The notes beneath the pieces were generated by a model, which saw only the letters and a list, made by a program, of their open reading frames with translations, was not told the origin of the DNA and ran no database searches. Shown piece by piece: positions 41,821 to 50,803 of a stretch of DNA of 64,000 nucleotides; within the stretch, counting starts at the first letter, position 1; every line of letters begins with the position of its first letter. This DNA is from Pseudomonadota bacterium (lineage in GTDB: Bacteria > Pseudomonadota > Alphaproteobacteria > Azospirillales > Azospirillaceae). The stretch spans positions 1 to 64,000 of the forward strand of contig JAEYPE010000121.1 of the NCBI GenBank assembly GCA_023411035.1, in the 5' to 3' direction. Position numbers and translations under genes: made by a program.

Positions 41821-43110
41821 ATGAGCAGGTTCGGCGGCAAACCACCTATGGGACGCGACCGCGTCCGCCTCTCCACGACGGAGAGGCAGGCCGCCGTCGC
41901 CGCCGCGAAAGACCAGAAGCCCGAATTCGACAACGACAAACTGCTGAATCTTCTCCGCTCTGCGAAGTCCGAATTGCAGGGCATGCGTCTGATCCACATG
42001 CATCTGTCGCTGTTGAGGGACAAGGACCCGTCCAGCCAGATGATCGTCCGAACGATCATCCAGGAATTGGCGAACAAGGCGTCCTACCTTCAGTCCTTCA
42101 ACATCTCCAACGGCGACGTCATCATCCTTTACAAGGGCCTGAAGCTGACCGGCGTCACCGACGTCTGCCAGAAGGTGGAGCAGATCTTCCTGGCGAAGAC
42201 CACGCTGACCGGGCCGAACCCGTACAGGGAATATTCGCTCTATTCGATCATGGAACTGGCGTTGAACTTCATCAACGTCATCCGCTTCATCGAAGAATTG
42301 CAGGCCAACGAGACCGGCGACCATTCCAACGAGACGAAGCCGCCGATCACGCTGGAGGAGATGGCGAAGCTCGAACGTTCCATGCAGATGTTCGACCTGT
42401 CGCCCTTCCTGTTCAATCAGGCTATCGCCAACATCGGCCGCAACGCCGAAGAGGAGATGGCCTATTTCGAACTCTACATCTCCATCAAGCTGCTTCAGGA
42501 ACGCCTCTGCCCGGACTACGACATCACGGCCAACAAGTGGCTGTTCAACTATTTCACGGCGAACCTCGACCAGTCGGTGCTGCGCGCACTGAATCACGGG
42601 CTCAACTTCATGCGGGGCCGGCGCATCGGCATCAACATCAACCTGTCCACGGTCATCTCCACCGGCTTCGTGAAGTTCGACGAGCGGCTTCCCGTCGATT
42701 TCCGCGGGCATGTGGTGCTTGAGATCTCAAAGGGCGACCTGATCGAGAACCTGTCGCTGTTCAACGAGGTGGTGGAGTTCGCCCAGGACCGCCGCTATCA
42801 GATCGCGGTGGACGGGCTGAACCCCTTCTGGGTGACCAACTTCGATCTGGAATACCTGAACGCCGACTACGCGAAGATCTTCTGGTCCAACGACATGCTG
42901 GAGATGGACCCGACCTTCGAGAAGTATTTCATGGAGCGCATCCGGGAACAGGACCGCTGCAAGTTCATCCTGGCGCGCTGCGACAGCGTGTCGAGCCTCG
43001 TCTACGCCCACAAGGTCGGCATCACGATGGTGCAGGGCCGCGCCGTGGACAACATCCTGCGCAAGGGCGTGAGCGTCCGCGAAGCCATCGCCCACGCCAA
43101 GGTGGAGTAA
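41821..43110 (+). CDS. Degenerate EAL-like domain protein
   Basis: A 429-aa cytoplasmic protein. No signal or membrane helix is visible. The N-terminal half is helical and unassigned. The C-terminal ~200 residues follow the EAL fold pattern: INLSTVISTGFVKFDERLP, VVLEISKGDLIENLSLFNE, IAVDGLNPFWVTNFDLEYLN, DYAKIFWSND, GITMVQGRAVDNIL. The catalytic EAL motif and the DDFGTG loop are missing (DGLNPF replaces it), so phosphodiesterase activity is unlikely. It could bind c-di-GMP or act as a protein-interaction scaffold. Monocistronic, convergent with ppx. Confidence 0.72.
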   Translation: MSRFGGKPPMGRDRVRLSTTERQAAVAAAKDQKPEFDNDKLLNLLRSAKSELQGMRLIHMHLSLLRDKDPSSQMIVRTIIQELANKASYLQSFNISNGDVIILYKGLKLTGVTDVCQKVEQIFLAKTTLTGPNPYREYSLYSIMELALNFINVIRFIEELQANETGDHSNETKPPITLEEMAKLERSMQMFDLSPFLFNQAIANIGRNAEEEMAYFELYISIKLLQERLCPDYDITANKWLFNYFTANLDQSVLRALNHGLNFMRGRRIGININLSTVISTGFVKFDERLPVDFRGHVVLEISKGDLIENLSLFNEVVEFAQDRRYQIAVDGLNPFWVTNFDLEYLNADYAKIFWSNDMLEMDPTFEKYFMERIREQDRCKFILARCDSVSSLVYAHKVGITMVQGRAVDNILRKGVSVREAIAHAKVE

Positions 43111-43137
43111 GGGCGCCGCCGCCCTCCTCCGGTCGCC

Positions 43138-44691
43138 TCATTCCGCCGCCTGGGGCCGGGCTGGCGGCACGATCTCGCCCTTGCGGTTCAATGCCTTCGC
43201 CAAAGCGTCCAGGCGCCGCTGCACCGTTTCTCCAGCGGGCACGCTGAAATCATCCGGCAGGGTCAGCACCAGCCGTTCCCCCGACACCTTCAGGGCCGTG
43301 CGCTGCAACAGGGCGGTGGCTCCGCCGGTCAGCGTGTGGGCCAGCCGCAGAGCCAGACCCAGCACCAGCGCCTTGCGCGCCTGGGCGTCGTTCAGCAGCG
43401 CTCGCGCCCCCTGGGTGATCGCGTTGGGGGTGGCCGGCCCGTCGATGGACCCGGCGTAGCGGGCATAGACCGCCAGCGCCAGAAAGGCCCGTTCATCATG
43501 GTCGATGCCGGGGAAGGGATAGCGCAGGATGCGCAGGCAGGCGTGCTCCGCCCGGTAATCGGGATGCTCGGCCCAGCCCACGTCGCTCAACAGGCAGGAG
43601 GCCCGCCGCAGCCGCAGCGCCGCGTCGTCCTCCCCCGCGAAGAGGTTGCCGGTCCAGGACACCAGCAGGGCGGGGTCGCCGATGCGGACGAAGCGCTGCG
43701 CCCAATCCTCCGCCGCGGCGATCAGCGGGTCCTGCCGCTGCGTCTCCGGGTCGAGGAGTGCGTAGAGATGCCCTTCCCGCAGCCCGTAGGCCGAGAAGAC
43801 CACGTTGGACGGCTGGACCATCCGCAGCAGCCGCTCGAACACCAGCGCCGCGTAGGGCAGCGTGTCCGCCCGGCGGCGGGAACCGGACATCTTTTCCAGC
43901 GAGGACCGGCTCTGCTTGGCGATCAGCGCGGCGAAATCCCGCGCCTCGGCGAAGGGCACCGTGTAGTGGTGGATGATGTGCAGCGGGTGCTTCACATGCT
44001 CCATATGCAGCTTGGCCAGAGCCCGCCAGCCGCCGCCGACCGGGTGGAAGGGCCGCCCGCGGAGCTGCCCCAGCCAGTCCAGCTTGTCCAGATGCTGGTC
44101 GATGGCGCGGACCAGCCCGTTCGGCTTGGCCGGGTTCAGCTCCATCAGGCGCAACGGCCCCAGCGGCATCGTCACATGCTCGCCGATCACGCCGCGGTCC
44201 AGCCGCACCAGTTCCAGGCTGCCGCCGCCCAGGTCGCCGACCAGCCCGTCCGCGGCGGGAGTGCCGGACAGCACGCCCATGGCGGACAGCCGCGCCTCCT
44301 CCTCGCCGCTGATGACGCCGACCTCCAGGCCGGTGCGCTCCTTCACCCGCTGGACGAAGGCCGCACCGTCCGCGGCATCGCGCACCGCCGCCGTGGCGAT
44401 CACGTCCAGCCGCCCGACGCGTATGCCCGCGGCCAGCAAGGCGAACCGCTCCAGCGCGTCCAGCCCCTGGACCACGCCGGCGGGGTTCAGGCAACCTGTC
44501 TTCTCCACCCCGCGGCCCAGCCCGCACAGGACCTTCTCGTTGAAGACCGGCAGGGGCGACCGTTTCAGCGCGTCATAGACCACGAGCCGGATCGAGTTGG
44601 ACCCGATGTCGATGACGGCGATCCGCTCGCCCTTGTCGACGGTGGCGGTGACCGTGGCGGCCCTGTGTTCCTGCGCCGGCGTCATAAGCAA
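43138..44691 (-). CDS. ppx: Exopolyphosphatase / guanosine pentaphosphatase (Ppx/GppA)
   Basis: A 517-aa ASKHA-fold phosphatase. It has AVIDIGSNSIRLVVYD (phosphate 1 loop), IATAAVRDAADGAAFVQRV, GVISGEEEARLSAMGV, VGDLGGGSLELVRLD (phosphate 2 loop) and a C-terminal HD-like helical part (CLLSDVGWAEHPDYRAEHA). It removes terminal phosphates from polyphosphate and possibly pppGpp. The start is probably TTG at 44691, which has GAGG at the right distance. An ATG two codons later is the alternative. It lies 13 nt after ppk ends on the same strand, so synthesis and breakdown enzymes share a transcript. Confidence 0.93.
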   Translation of the reverse strand: MLMTPAQEHRAATVTATVDKGERIAVIDIGSNSIRLVVYDALKRSPLPVFNEKVLCGLGRGVEKTGCLNPAGVVQGLDALERFALLAAGIRVGRLDVIATAAVRDAADGAAFVQRVKERTGLEVGVISGEEEARLSAMGVLSGTPAADGLVGDLGGGSLELVRLDRGVIGEHVTMPLGPLRLMELNPAKPNGLVRAIDQHLDKLDWLGQLRGRPFHPVGGGWRALAKLHMEHVKHPLHIIHHYTVPFAEARDFAALIAKQSRSSLEKMSGSRRRADTLPYAALVFERLLRMVQPSNVVFSAYGLREGHLYALLDPETQRQDPLIAAAEDWAQRFVRIGDPALLVSWTGNLFAGEDDAALRLRRASCLLSDVGWAEHPDYRAEHACLRILRYPFPGIDHDERAFLALAVYARYAGSIDGPATPNAITQGARALLNDAQARKALVLGLALRLAHTLTGGATALLQRTALKVSGERLVLTLPDDFSVPAGETVQRRLDALAKALNRKGEIVPPARPQAAE

Positions 44692-44704
44692 CCGATATCC
44701 TCAA

Positions 44705-46921
44705 TCAGGTGACCGTACGGAGCTTCAACCGTGGCGGCGTCTTTTTGCTGCTCAACGCGCTGCCCCGGCCCGACAGGCTGGGGTTCGTCATGAAATAGTT
44801 ATGGGCGCTGAACGCGTCCGGACCAGCCTCGATCCGATGATAAACGCCGTCCGGGCCGAGTTTCCAGGTGTTCGCCTCGTCTTTCAGGTTGGCGACCATG
44901 ATCTGGTCCAGCACCTGCTCGTGCACCGTCGGGTTCTCGATGGGCACCAGCGTCTCGATGCGGCGGTCCAGGTTGCGCGTCATCCAGTCGGCGGAGGAGA
45001 TGAACAGCTTGGCCTGCGGGCTGGGCAGGGCATGGCCGTTGGCGAAGCAGATGACGCGCCCGTGCTCCAGGAAGCGCCCGACGATGCTGCGCACCCGGAT
45101 GTTCTCCGACAACCCCTTCACACCGGGGCGCAGGCAGCAGATGCCGCGGATCACCATGTCGATCTGCACGCCCTTCTGCGACGCCTTGTAGAGCCGGTCG
45201 ATGATCTCCGAATCGACCAGCGAGTTCAGCTTCACCCAGATGTGGGCGGGCTTGCCCGCGGCGGCGTTGGCGACCTCCGCGTCGATCAGTTCGCCCAGCC
45301 GCTGGCGCAGCGTGATCGGGGCGATGGCGATCTTCTCCAGCAGCTTCGGCGTGGCGTAGCCGGTCATGTAATTGAACATCACCGCCGCATCGTGGCACAG
45401 CGCCGGGTCGCAGGTGAAGAAGGACAGGTCGGTGTAGACCTTCGCCGTGATCGGGTGGTAGTTGCCGGTCCCGAAATGGACGTAGCTGCGCAGCGCCTTG
45501 TTCTCGCGCCGCACCACCAGCGACACCTTGGCGTGCGTTTTCAGATCGACGAAGCCGTAGACCACCTGGGCGCCGGCGCGTTCCAGGTCGCGGGCCCAGC
45601 GGATGTTGGCCTCCTCGTCGAAGCGGGCCTTCAGCTCGACCAGCGCGGTGACCGACTTCCCGGCCTCCGCCGCCTCGATCAGGGCGGCCACGATCGGGCT
45701 GTCCTTGCTGGTGCGGTAGAGCGTCTGCTTGATGGCAACCACCTGCGGGTCGCGCGCCGCCTGCCGGATGAACTGCACCACCACGTCGAAGCTCTCATAC
45801 GGGTGGTGGACGACGATGTCCTTGTCGCGGATGGCCGCGAAGCAGTCGCCGCCGAAGTCGCGGATGCGCTCCGGGAAACGGGCGTTGAAGGGACGGAAGA
45901 CCAGATCGGGCCGCTCGTCCACGATGAGCTGCCGGGTGTCCGCCAGCCCGATCAGCCCGTCCAGGATGAACACGTCGTCGTTCGACACGCGCAACTCGCT
46001 GCGCAGGAACTCGCGCAGGTCGGCGGGCATGCCGGCGTCGGTGGCCAGCCGGATGACGATGCCGCGGCGGCGGCGCTTCAGGGCGCTCTCGAAGGTGCGG
46101 ACCAGATCCTCCGCCTCTTCCTCGATCTCGATCTCGCTGTCGCGCAGCACGCGGAAGACGCCGTGGGCCTTCACCTGGAACGGGGGGAACAGCCGGTCGA
46201 TGAACAGCATCACCAGCTTTTCCAACTGGATGAAGCGGATCTCCGATCCCGGCAGGCGGATGAAGCGGTCGAGCTGCGCCGGCAGCGGCACCAGCGCGTC
46301 CAAATGCCGCCCCTTGATCGGCTCGTGGAGTTGCAGCGCCAGCGAGAAGCCCAGATTGGGCAGGAACGGGAAGGGATGCGCCGGGTCCACGGCGATGGGC
46401 GTCAGGATCGGGAAGATGTCGTCCAGGAACTTGGCCTCCAGCCAGTCCTTCTCCCCGTCGCTCAGTTCCTCCCCATCGACCACGACGATGCCGGCGTCGC
46501 GCAGGTCCTGCTTCAGGCTGCGCCACATGGTCTGCTGCGCGTCCATCAGTTCGATGATGCGCTGGTTTACGGCGGTGAGCTGCTGGGCCGGGGTCAGGTT
46601 TTCGGCGCTGGGGGTCTTCACCCCCGCGGCGACCTGCCCCTTCAGCCCGGCGACTCGGACCATGTAGAATTCATCGAGGTTGCTAGCCGAAATCGACAGG
46701 AACCGCAGCCGCTCCAGCAGCGGGTGGTTCGGGTTGGACGCCTCTTCCAGGACGCGCTGGTTGAAGGCCAGCCACGACAATTCGCGGTTGATGAAACGCT
46801 CCGGCGCATCCGCTTCGATGCAGGTCGCTTCCAGGTCCTGAAGTTGGGTCACAGCAGCCTCGAGCTTTTGCGTGGTGGTGGGTGCCGCTACAGTCCGGCG
46901 GGTCGAACCATCCGCCGCCAT
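44705..46921 (-). CDS. ppk: Polyphosphate kinase 1
   Basis: A 738-aa Ppk1 that makes polyphosphate from ATP reversibly. It has the N-terminal RFINRELSWLAFNQRVLEEA, the middle HPYESFDVVVQFI region, the phospho-His motif LRSYVHFGTGNYHPITAKVY, and the C-terminal LFISSADWMTRNLDRRIETL. Catalytic residues look intact. The start is ATG at 46921; a TTG at 46936 is also possible. The promoter should lie in the divergent gap to the SixA-like gene, which contains two copies of ATAATACCGC (46974-46983, 46991-47000). Confidence 0.95.
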   Translation of the reverse strand: MAADGSTRRTVAAPTTTQKLEAAVTQLQDLEATCIEADAPERFINRELSWLAFNQRVLEEASNPNHPLLERLRFLSISASNLDEFYMVRVAGLKGQVAAGVKTPSAENLTPAQQLTAVNQRIIELMDAQQTMWRSLKQDLRDAGIVVVDGEELSDGEKDWLEAKFLDDIFPILTPIAVDPAHPFPFLPNLGFSLALQLHEPIKGRHLDALVPLPAQLDRFIRLPGSEIRFIQLEKLVMLFIDRLFPPFQVKAHGVFRVLRDSEIEIEEEAEDLVRTFESALKRRRRGIVIRLATDAGMPADLREFLRSELRVSNDDVFILDGLIGLADTRQLIVDERPDLVFRPFNARFPERIRDFGGDCFAAIRDKDIVVHHPYESFDVVVQFIRQAARDPQVVAIKQTLYRTSKDSPIVAALIEAAEAGKSVTALVELKARFDEEANIRWARDLERAGAQVVYGFVDLKTHAKVSLVVRRENKALRSYVHFGTGNYHPITAKVYTDLSFFTCDPALCHDAAVMFNYMTGYATPKLLEKIAIAPITLRQRLGELIDAEVANAAAGKPAHIWVKLNSLVDSEIIDRLYKASQKGVQIDMVIRGICCLRPGVKGLSENIRVRSIVGRFLEHGRVICFANGHALPSPQAKLFISSADWMTRNLDRRIETLVPIENPTVHEQVLDQIMVANLKDEANTWKLGPDGVYHRIEAGPDAFSAHNYFMTNPSLSGRGSALSSKKTPPRLKLRTVT

Positions 46922-46973
46922 CGGCGGGTCCGGCAACCTACCCCAACTGCGTTACGGTTTTGAGACAGTCAGC

Positions 46974-47000
46974 ATAATACCGCCGCCACGATAATACCGC
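46974..47000. promoter_or_regulatory. Direct repeat in the ppk / phosphatase divergent promoter region
   Basis: Two exact copies of ATAATACCGC begin at 46974 and 46991, a 17-nt period, in the 148-nt divergent gap. A repeat close to two helical turns is compatible with tandem binding of a regulator. It does not match the PhoB box. No regulator can be named. Confidence 0.35.
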
Positions 47001-47069
47001 TGCCAAAACAGTCGCACCCCCCAGCGGATCGCGCCCGAAGGCGAACCTGCCAGGAAGGAACAACCCACG

Positions 47070-47588
47070 ATGAAGACCCTGTACCTCATGCGCCACGGCA
47101 AGTCCGCGTGGGACGATCCTTCCCTGGACGACCACGACCGCCCGCTGGCGCCGCGGGGGAGGAAGGCGGCCCGGCTGGTCGGCCACCATCTGAAGGACCG
47201 CGGGGCGCGCATCGATCTCGTGCTGTGCTCCACCGCGGTGCGCGCGGCGGACACCGCGCACCGCCTGCTGGAGGTGATGGAGGCGCCGGACATCCCCGTC
47301 GAGCATGAGCGCGGCCTCTACCTGTGCGGGGCGCGCGTCCTTCTGGAACGGCTGCGCGACGCACCGGACTCCGCCGCCTCCCTGATGCTGGTCGCCCACA
47401 ACCCGGACCTCCACGACCTCGCGCGGGAACTGACCGGCAGCGGGGAGGAGCGGGACCGGGACGCGCTGGCGGAGAAGTTCCCGACCGGCGCCTGCGCCGT
47501 TCTTCTGTTCGAATGCGCCCACTGGGCCGATCTGGACATCGGGGCGGGGCGGCTGGCCGATTTCATCCTGCCGCGCAAACTCTCTTAA
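47070..47588 (+). CDS. SixA-like histidine phosphatase
   Basis: A 172-aa phosphatase of the histidine (RHG) family. MKTLYLMRHGKSAWDDPSLD holds the catalytic RHG; CSTAVRAADTAHRLLEV and LMLVAHNPDLHDLARELTG carry the other Arg and His. SixA dephosphorylates phospho-His on Hpt-type proteins. This one could instead act on another small phosphate substrate. It is divergent from ppk and 79 nt before the CYTH-CHAD gene, which suggests a part in phosphate or polyphosphate physiology (inference). GGAAGGAACAACCCACG precedes the start. Confidence 0.88.
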   Translation: MKTLYLMRHGKSAWDDPSLDDHDRPLAPRGRKAARLVGHHLKDRGARIDLVLCSTAVRAADTAHRLLEVMEAPDIPVEHERGLYLCGARVLLERLRDAPDSAASLMLVAHNPDLHDLARELTGSGEERDRDALAEKFPTGACAVLLFECAHWADLDIGAGRLADFILPRKLS

Positions 47589-47667
47589 CGCCCTCTTAAC
47601 ACCCTTGTCTGCGTGGGGTATTTCAACCCCGAACAGAGCAGGCCCGGAACAGAGCAGGAGTCCCGCC

Positions 47668-49263
47668 GTGTCTTCCGCGCCCCAGAATGCCGCGCCCCCG
47701 AACGCGCCCGCCCCGGTGTCCGCCGTGCGCGAGGTGGAGATGAAGCTCCTTCTCGATCCGCGCGACCTTCCCCGCGTTCCGGACCTGCCCGCCCTGAAGA
47801 CGGTGGCGGAGGGCCCCCCGGCCGTCCGCTTCCTGCGCACCGTCTATTACGACACGCCGGACCGGCGCCTGTTCGCCGGGGGCGTGGCGCTGCGGGTGCG
47901 GCAGGAGGGCGACCGCTTCGTGCAAACGCTGAAGACCCTCAACGCCGCCGCCTCCGGCGATTCGGCGGCGGTCGCCATCCGCAAGGAATGGGATTGGACC
48001 GTTTCCACGGAATCTCCGGACATGGCCCCGCTCGACGCGGAGGGCGTGGCCGCCCTGGTGCCGGAGGACGCGCGCAAGGCCTTGGTCCCGCTCTTCACGA
48101 CGGAGTTCCAGCGCACCACCCTGCTCGTCCGCCCGGATGCGCTGACCTCCATCGAAGTGGCGGTGGACGAGGGGCGGATCACCGCCGGCAACGCCTGCGC
48201 CCGCATCAGCGAGGTGGAGCTTGAGCTGAAATCGGGCCGCACCGGACGCCTCTTCGACCTCGCGCTGGCGCTTCAGCGCAGCCTGCCGGCGCGAATCGGC
48301 ACGGAGAGCAAGGCGGAAGTCGGCTACCGCCTCGTCACCGGGCGCCTTCCCGCCCCCGCCCTGCCGGAGCCGCTGGGCCTGACCCCGGTCACCACGGTGG
48401 CCGAGGCGTACCGCCACATCGTCCGCCACGGGCTGCGCCTGCTGCTCGCCAACGAAGCCTGCGCGCTGGCCGGGGGCGAAGTGGAGGGGCTGCACCAGAT
48501 GCGGGTCGCGCTGCGCCGGCTGCGCACCGCCATCCGCCTGTTCCGCCCCCTGACCGGGGAGCCGGACGCCTGCCAGGCCGGGGACGGCATCCGCTGGTTT
48601 TCCCGCCAACTCGGCCCGGCGCGGGATTGGGACGTGCTGCTGTCCCACGGGGTCGAGCCCTTCGCGGCGACGGCCAAGGTCCCCGCCGACACGCTCGCCG
48701 CCCTCGCCGCCGCGGTGCGGGAGGCCCGGCGGGCGCCCGCCCAGGCCGCGGTTGAGGCAATCCAATCGCCGCGCTGCACCGGCCTGATCCTGGCGCTCGG
48801 CTCCTGGCTGGAAGAGGGAGCGTGGCAGTCCGGGGCCGCGGCGGAGGTCCGCGCCCAGTTCGACCGCCCGATGGCCGAGCTGTCCGGCCCCTGGCTCGCC
48901 GCCCAGCATGCCAAGGCATTGAAGGCGGGCCGCGACCTGGACGGCGCCGACGCGGCGGCGCGCGACCGGCTGCGCCGCCGCCTGCGCAAGCTGCGCCACA
49001 CGGCGGAGTTCTTCCGCGGCCTCTACGCTGAAACGGCAACGGTGCCCTTCATCGCCGCGCTGGACGCCGTGCTGGGCGCGCTCGACGCCGAGCATGACGC
49101 CACGGTGGCCCGCGACCTCCTGCGCGGCCTGTCGGCGGACCAGCCGGAGCACCGGGCCGCCGCCGACGCCACCGCCCGCTGGCTCGCCAAGCAGGCCGAC
49201 AAGCGCCGCAAGGCGCTGCCGGGCCTGTGGAAGACGTTCCGGGACGTGGCGGTGTTCTGGTGA
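47668..49263 (+). CDS. CYTH-CHAD domain protein
   Basis: A 531-aa two-domain protein. CYTH (about residues 15-215) has REVEMKLLLDPRDLP, YYDTPDRRLFAGGVALRVRQ and ISEVELELKSG, the tunnel residues for triphosphate hydrolysis. CHAD (about 240-525) has GLHQMRVALRRLRTAIRLFR and RLRRRLRKLRHTAEFFRGLY, the conserved basic/His helices that bind polyphosphate. The start is GTG at 47668, given by CAGGAG seven nt upstream; a TTG at 47605 is open in frame. The context with ppk and ppx supports a polyphosphate role: binding it and/or cleaving tripolyphosphate. Confidence 0.92.
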   Translation: MSSAPQNAAPPNAPAPVSAVREVEMKLLLDPRDLPRVPDLPALKTVAEGPPAVRFLRTVYYDTPDRRLFAGGVALRVRQEGDRFVQTLKTLNAAASGDSAAVAIRKEWDWTVSTESPDMAPLDAEGVAALVPEDARKALVPLFTTEFQRTTLLVRPDALTSIEVAVDEGRITAGNACARISEVELELKSGRTGRLFDLALALQRSLPARIGTESKAEVGYRLVTGRLPAPALPEPLGLTPVTTVAEAYRHIVRHGLRLLLANEACALAGGEVEGLHQMRVALRRLRTAIRLFRPLTGEPDACQAGDGIRWFSRQLGPARDWDVLLSHGVEPFAATAKVPADTLAALAAAVREARRAPAQAAVEAIQSPRCTGLILALGSWLEEGAWQSGAAAEVRAQFDRPMAELSGPWLAAQHAKALKAGRDLDGADAAARDRLRRRLRKLRHTAEFFRGLYAETATVPFIAALDAVLGALDAEHDATVARDLLRGLSADQPEHRAAADATARWLAKQADKRRKALPGLWKTFRDVAVFW

Positions 49264-49282
49264 GTGGTTCCGGTAAGGCCGC

Positions 49283-50062
49283 TTACAGCGTCCCCGGATA
49301 GGCGCCGCCGTCCAGCAGGATGTTCTGCCCGGTCATGAAGCCGGCATGGGCGGAGCAGAGAAAGGCGCAGGCCGCGCCGAACTCCGCCGGATCGCCGAAG
49401 CGGCCCGAGGGGTTCTCGGCGCGGCGGAGGGCCATCTCCTCGTCGATGCTGCGGTTGTTGGCCTTGGCCCCGCCTTCCATGGTGGTGCGCAGGCGGTCGG
49501 TCTCGAAGGGGCCGGGCAGCAGGTTGTTGATGGTCACGTTGTGGCGCACGGTCTGGCGCGACAGGCCGGCGACGAAGCCGGTCAGTCCCGCCCGCGCCCC
49601 GTTGGACAGGCCGAGGATGGGGATCGGCGCCTTCACAGCCCCCGAGGTGACGTTGACGATGCGCCCGAAACGGCGCCCGATCATCCCGTCCACCGTCGCC
49701 TTGATGAGGAAGATGGGGGCCAGCATGTTGGCCTCCAGGGCGCGGACCCAGTGCTCCCGCTCCCAGTCGCGGAAGTTGCCCGGCGGCGGACCGCCCGCGT
49801 TGTTGACGAGGATGTCCGGCTCGGGGCAGGCGGCGAGCGCCGCGGCGCGCCCCTCCTCCGTCGCGATGTCGCCCACGGCGGTGGTCACGGTGGCGCCGGT
49901 CTCCTTGCGGATCTCCTCCGCGGCGGCTTCCAGCAGGTCGCGGCCACGCGCGGTGATGGTGACCTGCACCCCCTCCCGCGCCAGGGCCAGGGCGCAGGCC
50001 TTACCCAGCCCCTTGCTGGCTGCGCACACGATGGCGCGGCGTCCGGCGATTCCCAGATCCAT
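49283..50062 (-). CDS. Atypical SDR-family protein lacking the Tyr/Lys pair
   Basis: A 259-aa short-chain dehydrogenase-like protein. The cofactor motif (AIVCAASKGLGKACALALA) is slightly changed from TGxxxGxG, while VNNAGGPPPGNF and the C-terminal FLCSAHAGFMTGQNILLDGG are typical. The active-site YxxxK is absent: where it should be, the sequence reads GLSNGARAGLTGF. Catalysis by the usual mechanism is therefore doubtful. Its 5' end overlaps the 3' end of hdaA by 62 nt on the same strand. Substrate unknown. Confidence 0.8.
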   Translation of the reverse strand: MDLGIAGRRAIVCAASKGLGKACALALAREGVQVTITARGRDLLEAAAEEIRKETGATVTTAVGDIATEEGRAAALAACPEPDILVNNAGGPPPGNFRDWEREHWVRALEANMLAPIFLIKATVDGMIGRRFGRIVNVTSGAVKAPIPILGLSNGARAGLTGFVAGLSRQTVRHNVTINNLLPGPFETDRLRTTMEGGAKANNRSIDEEMALRRAENPSGRFGDPAEFGAACAFLCSAHAGFMTGQNILLDGGAYPGTL

Positions 50063-50765
50063 CCTCGTCCCCTTTCCTCTCGGTCTCCAGGCCGGCCAGC
50101 ACCTCGCGGGCCAGCGGCACGGTCAGGGGACGGTGCGCGGCCAGCGAGGCGCGGTCAAGGGCCGCGACCACCCGCCCCGCGGCCTCCAGCGACCGCTCCA
50201 TCCGGGCCAGCAGGTAGGTGATGAGATCCATGCCGGGCCGCAACTGCCGGTCGGCGAACAGCTTGACCAACACAGCGGCGAGCAGCGCGTCGTCCGGCGC
50301 CTCCACCCCCACGGCGGGCGCCGCCTTGATGCGGGACCGCAGGTCGGCCAGCTTCATCCGCCAGCGGGACGGCGGGCGGCGCGACAGCAGCAGCAGATGC
50401 CCGCCCGAGTCGCGCGCCAGGTTGTAGAGGTGGAACAGCGCCTCCTCCCGCGCCGGCTTTCCGGCCACCATGTCCGCGTCCTCGACCACCACGGCGTTGG
50501 CGCGGGCCAGAAGGGCCGGCAGGTCGGTCCGGTCCAGCGCCTCCCCCGCGGCGATGGGGGCGTGGCTGCGCGCCCGCCAGACATGGCCGAGATGGGTCTT
50601 GCCGCAGCCGTCCGGCCCGTACAGCGTCAGGGCCGGCGCCGGCCAGGACGGCCAGCGGTCGAGCCACGCCACCGCCTCCGCGTTGCTGGGCGCCACGAGG
50701 AAGTCCTCGCAGCCCATGGCGGCGCGGTGTCCGAGATCGAGCGGTATCTGGGCCGCCAGGGTCAT
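50001..50765 (-). CDS. hdaA: HdaA-like DnaA regulatory inactivator
   Basis: A 254-aa AAA+ protein of the DnaA/Hda type. IPLDLGHRAAMGCEDFLVAP starts with the QIPLDL clamp-binding motif. A Walker A (LYGPDGCGKTHLGHVW), a Walker B-like VVVEDADMV and the DnaA-like lid region (SRWRMKLADLRSRIKAAP, where the arginine finger lies) follow. With the beta clamp it stimulates ATP hydrolysis by DnaA and prevents re-initiation of replication. The last ~20 residues (GDEDGSGNRRTP...) look like an extension into the following SDR gene. Confidence 0.88.
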   Translation of the reverse strand: MTLAAQIPLDLGHRAAMGCEDFLVAPSNAEAVAWLDRWPSWPAPALTLYGPDGCGKTHLGHVWRARSHAPIAAGEALDRTDLPALLARANAVVVEDADMVAGKPAREEALFHLYNLARDSGGHLLLLSRRPPSRWRMKLADLRSRIKAAPAVGVEAPDDALLAAVLVKLFADRQLRPGMDLITYLLARMERSLEAAGRVVAALDRASLAAHRPLTVPLAREVLAGLETERKGDEDGSGNRRTPRHRVRSQQGAG

Positions 50766-50803
50766 GGGGCAAGAGTCATGGGGCGAGGGTCATGGGGCGA
50801 GGG

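Noticed and set aside
44597..46963. Plus-strand open frame of about 790 codons
   Set aside because: Antisense to ppk, which has full catalytic motifs.
46940..46990. Possible Pho box in the ppk promoter
   Set aside because: GACAGTCA-like bases occur only once and do not form the two 7-nt CTGTCAT-type half-sites expected for PhoB.
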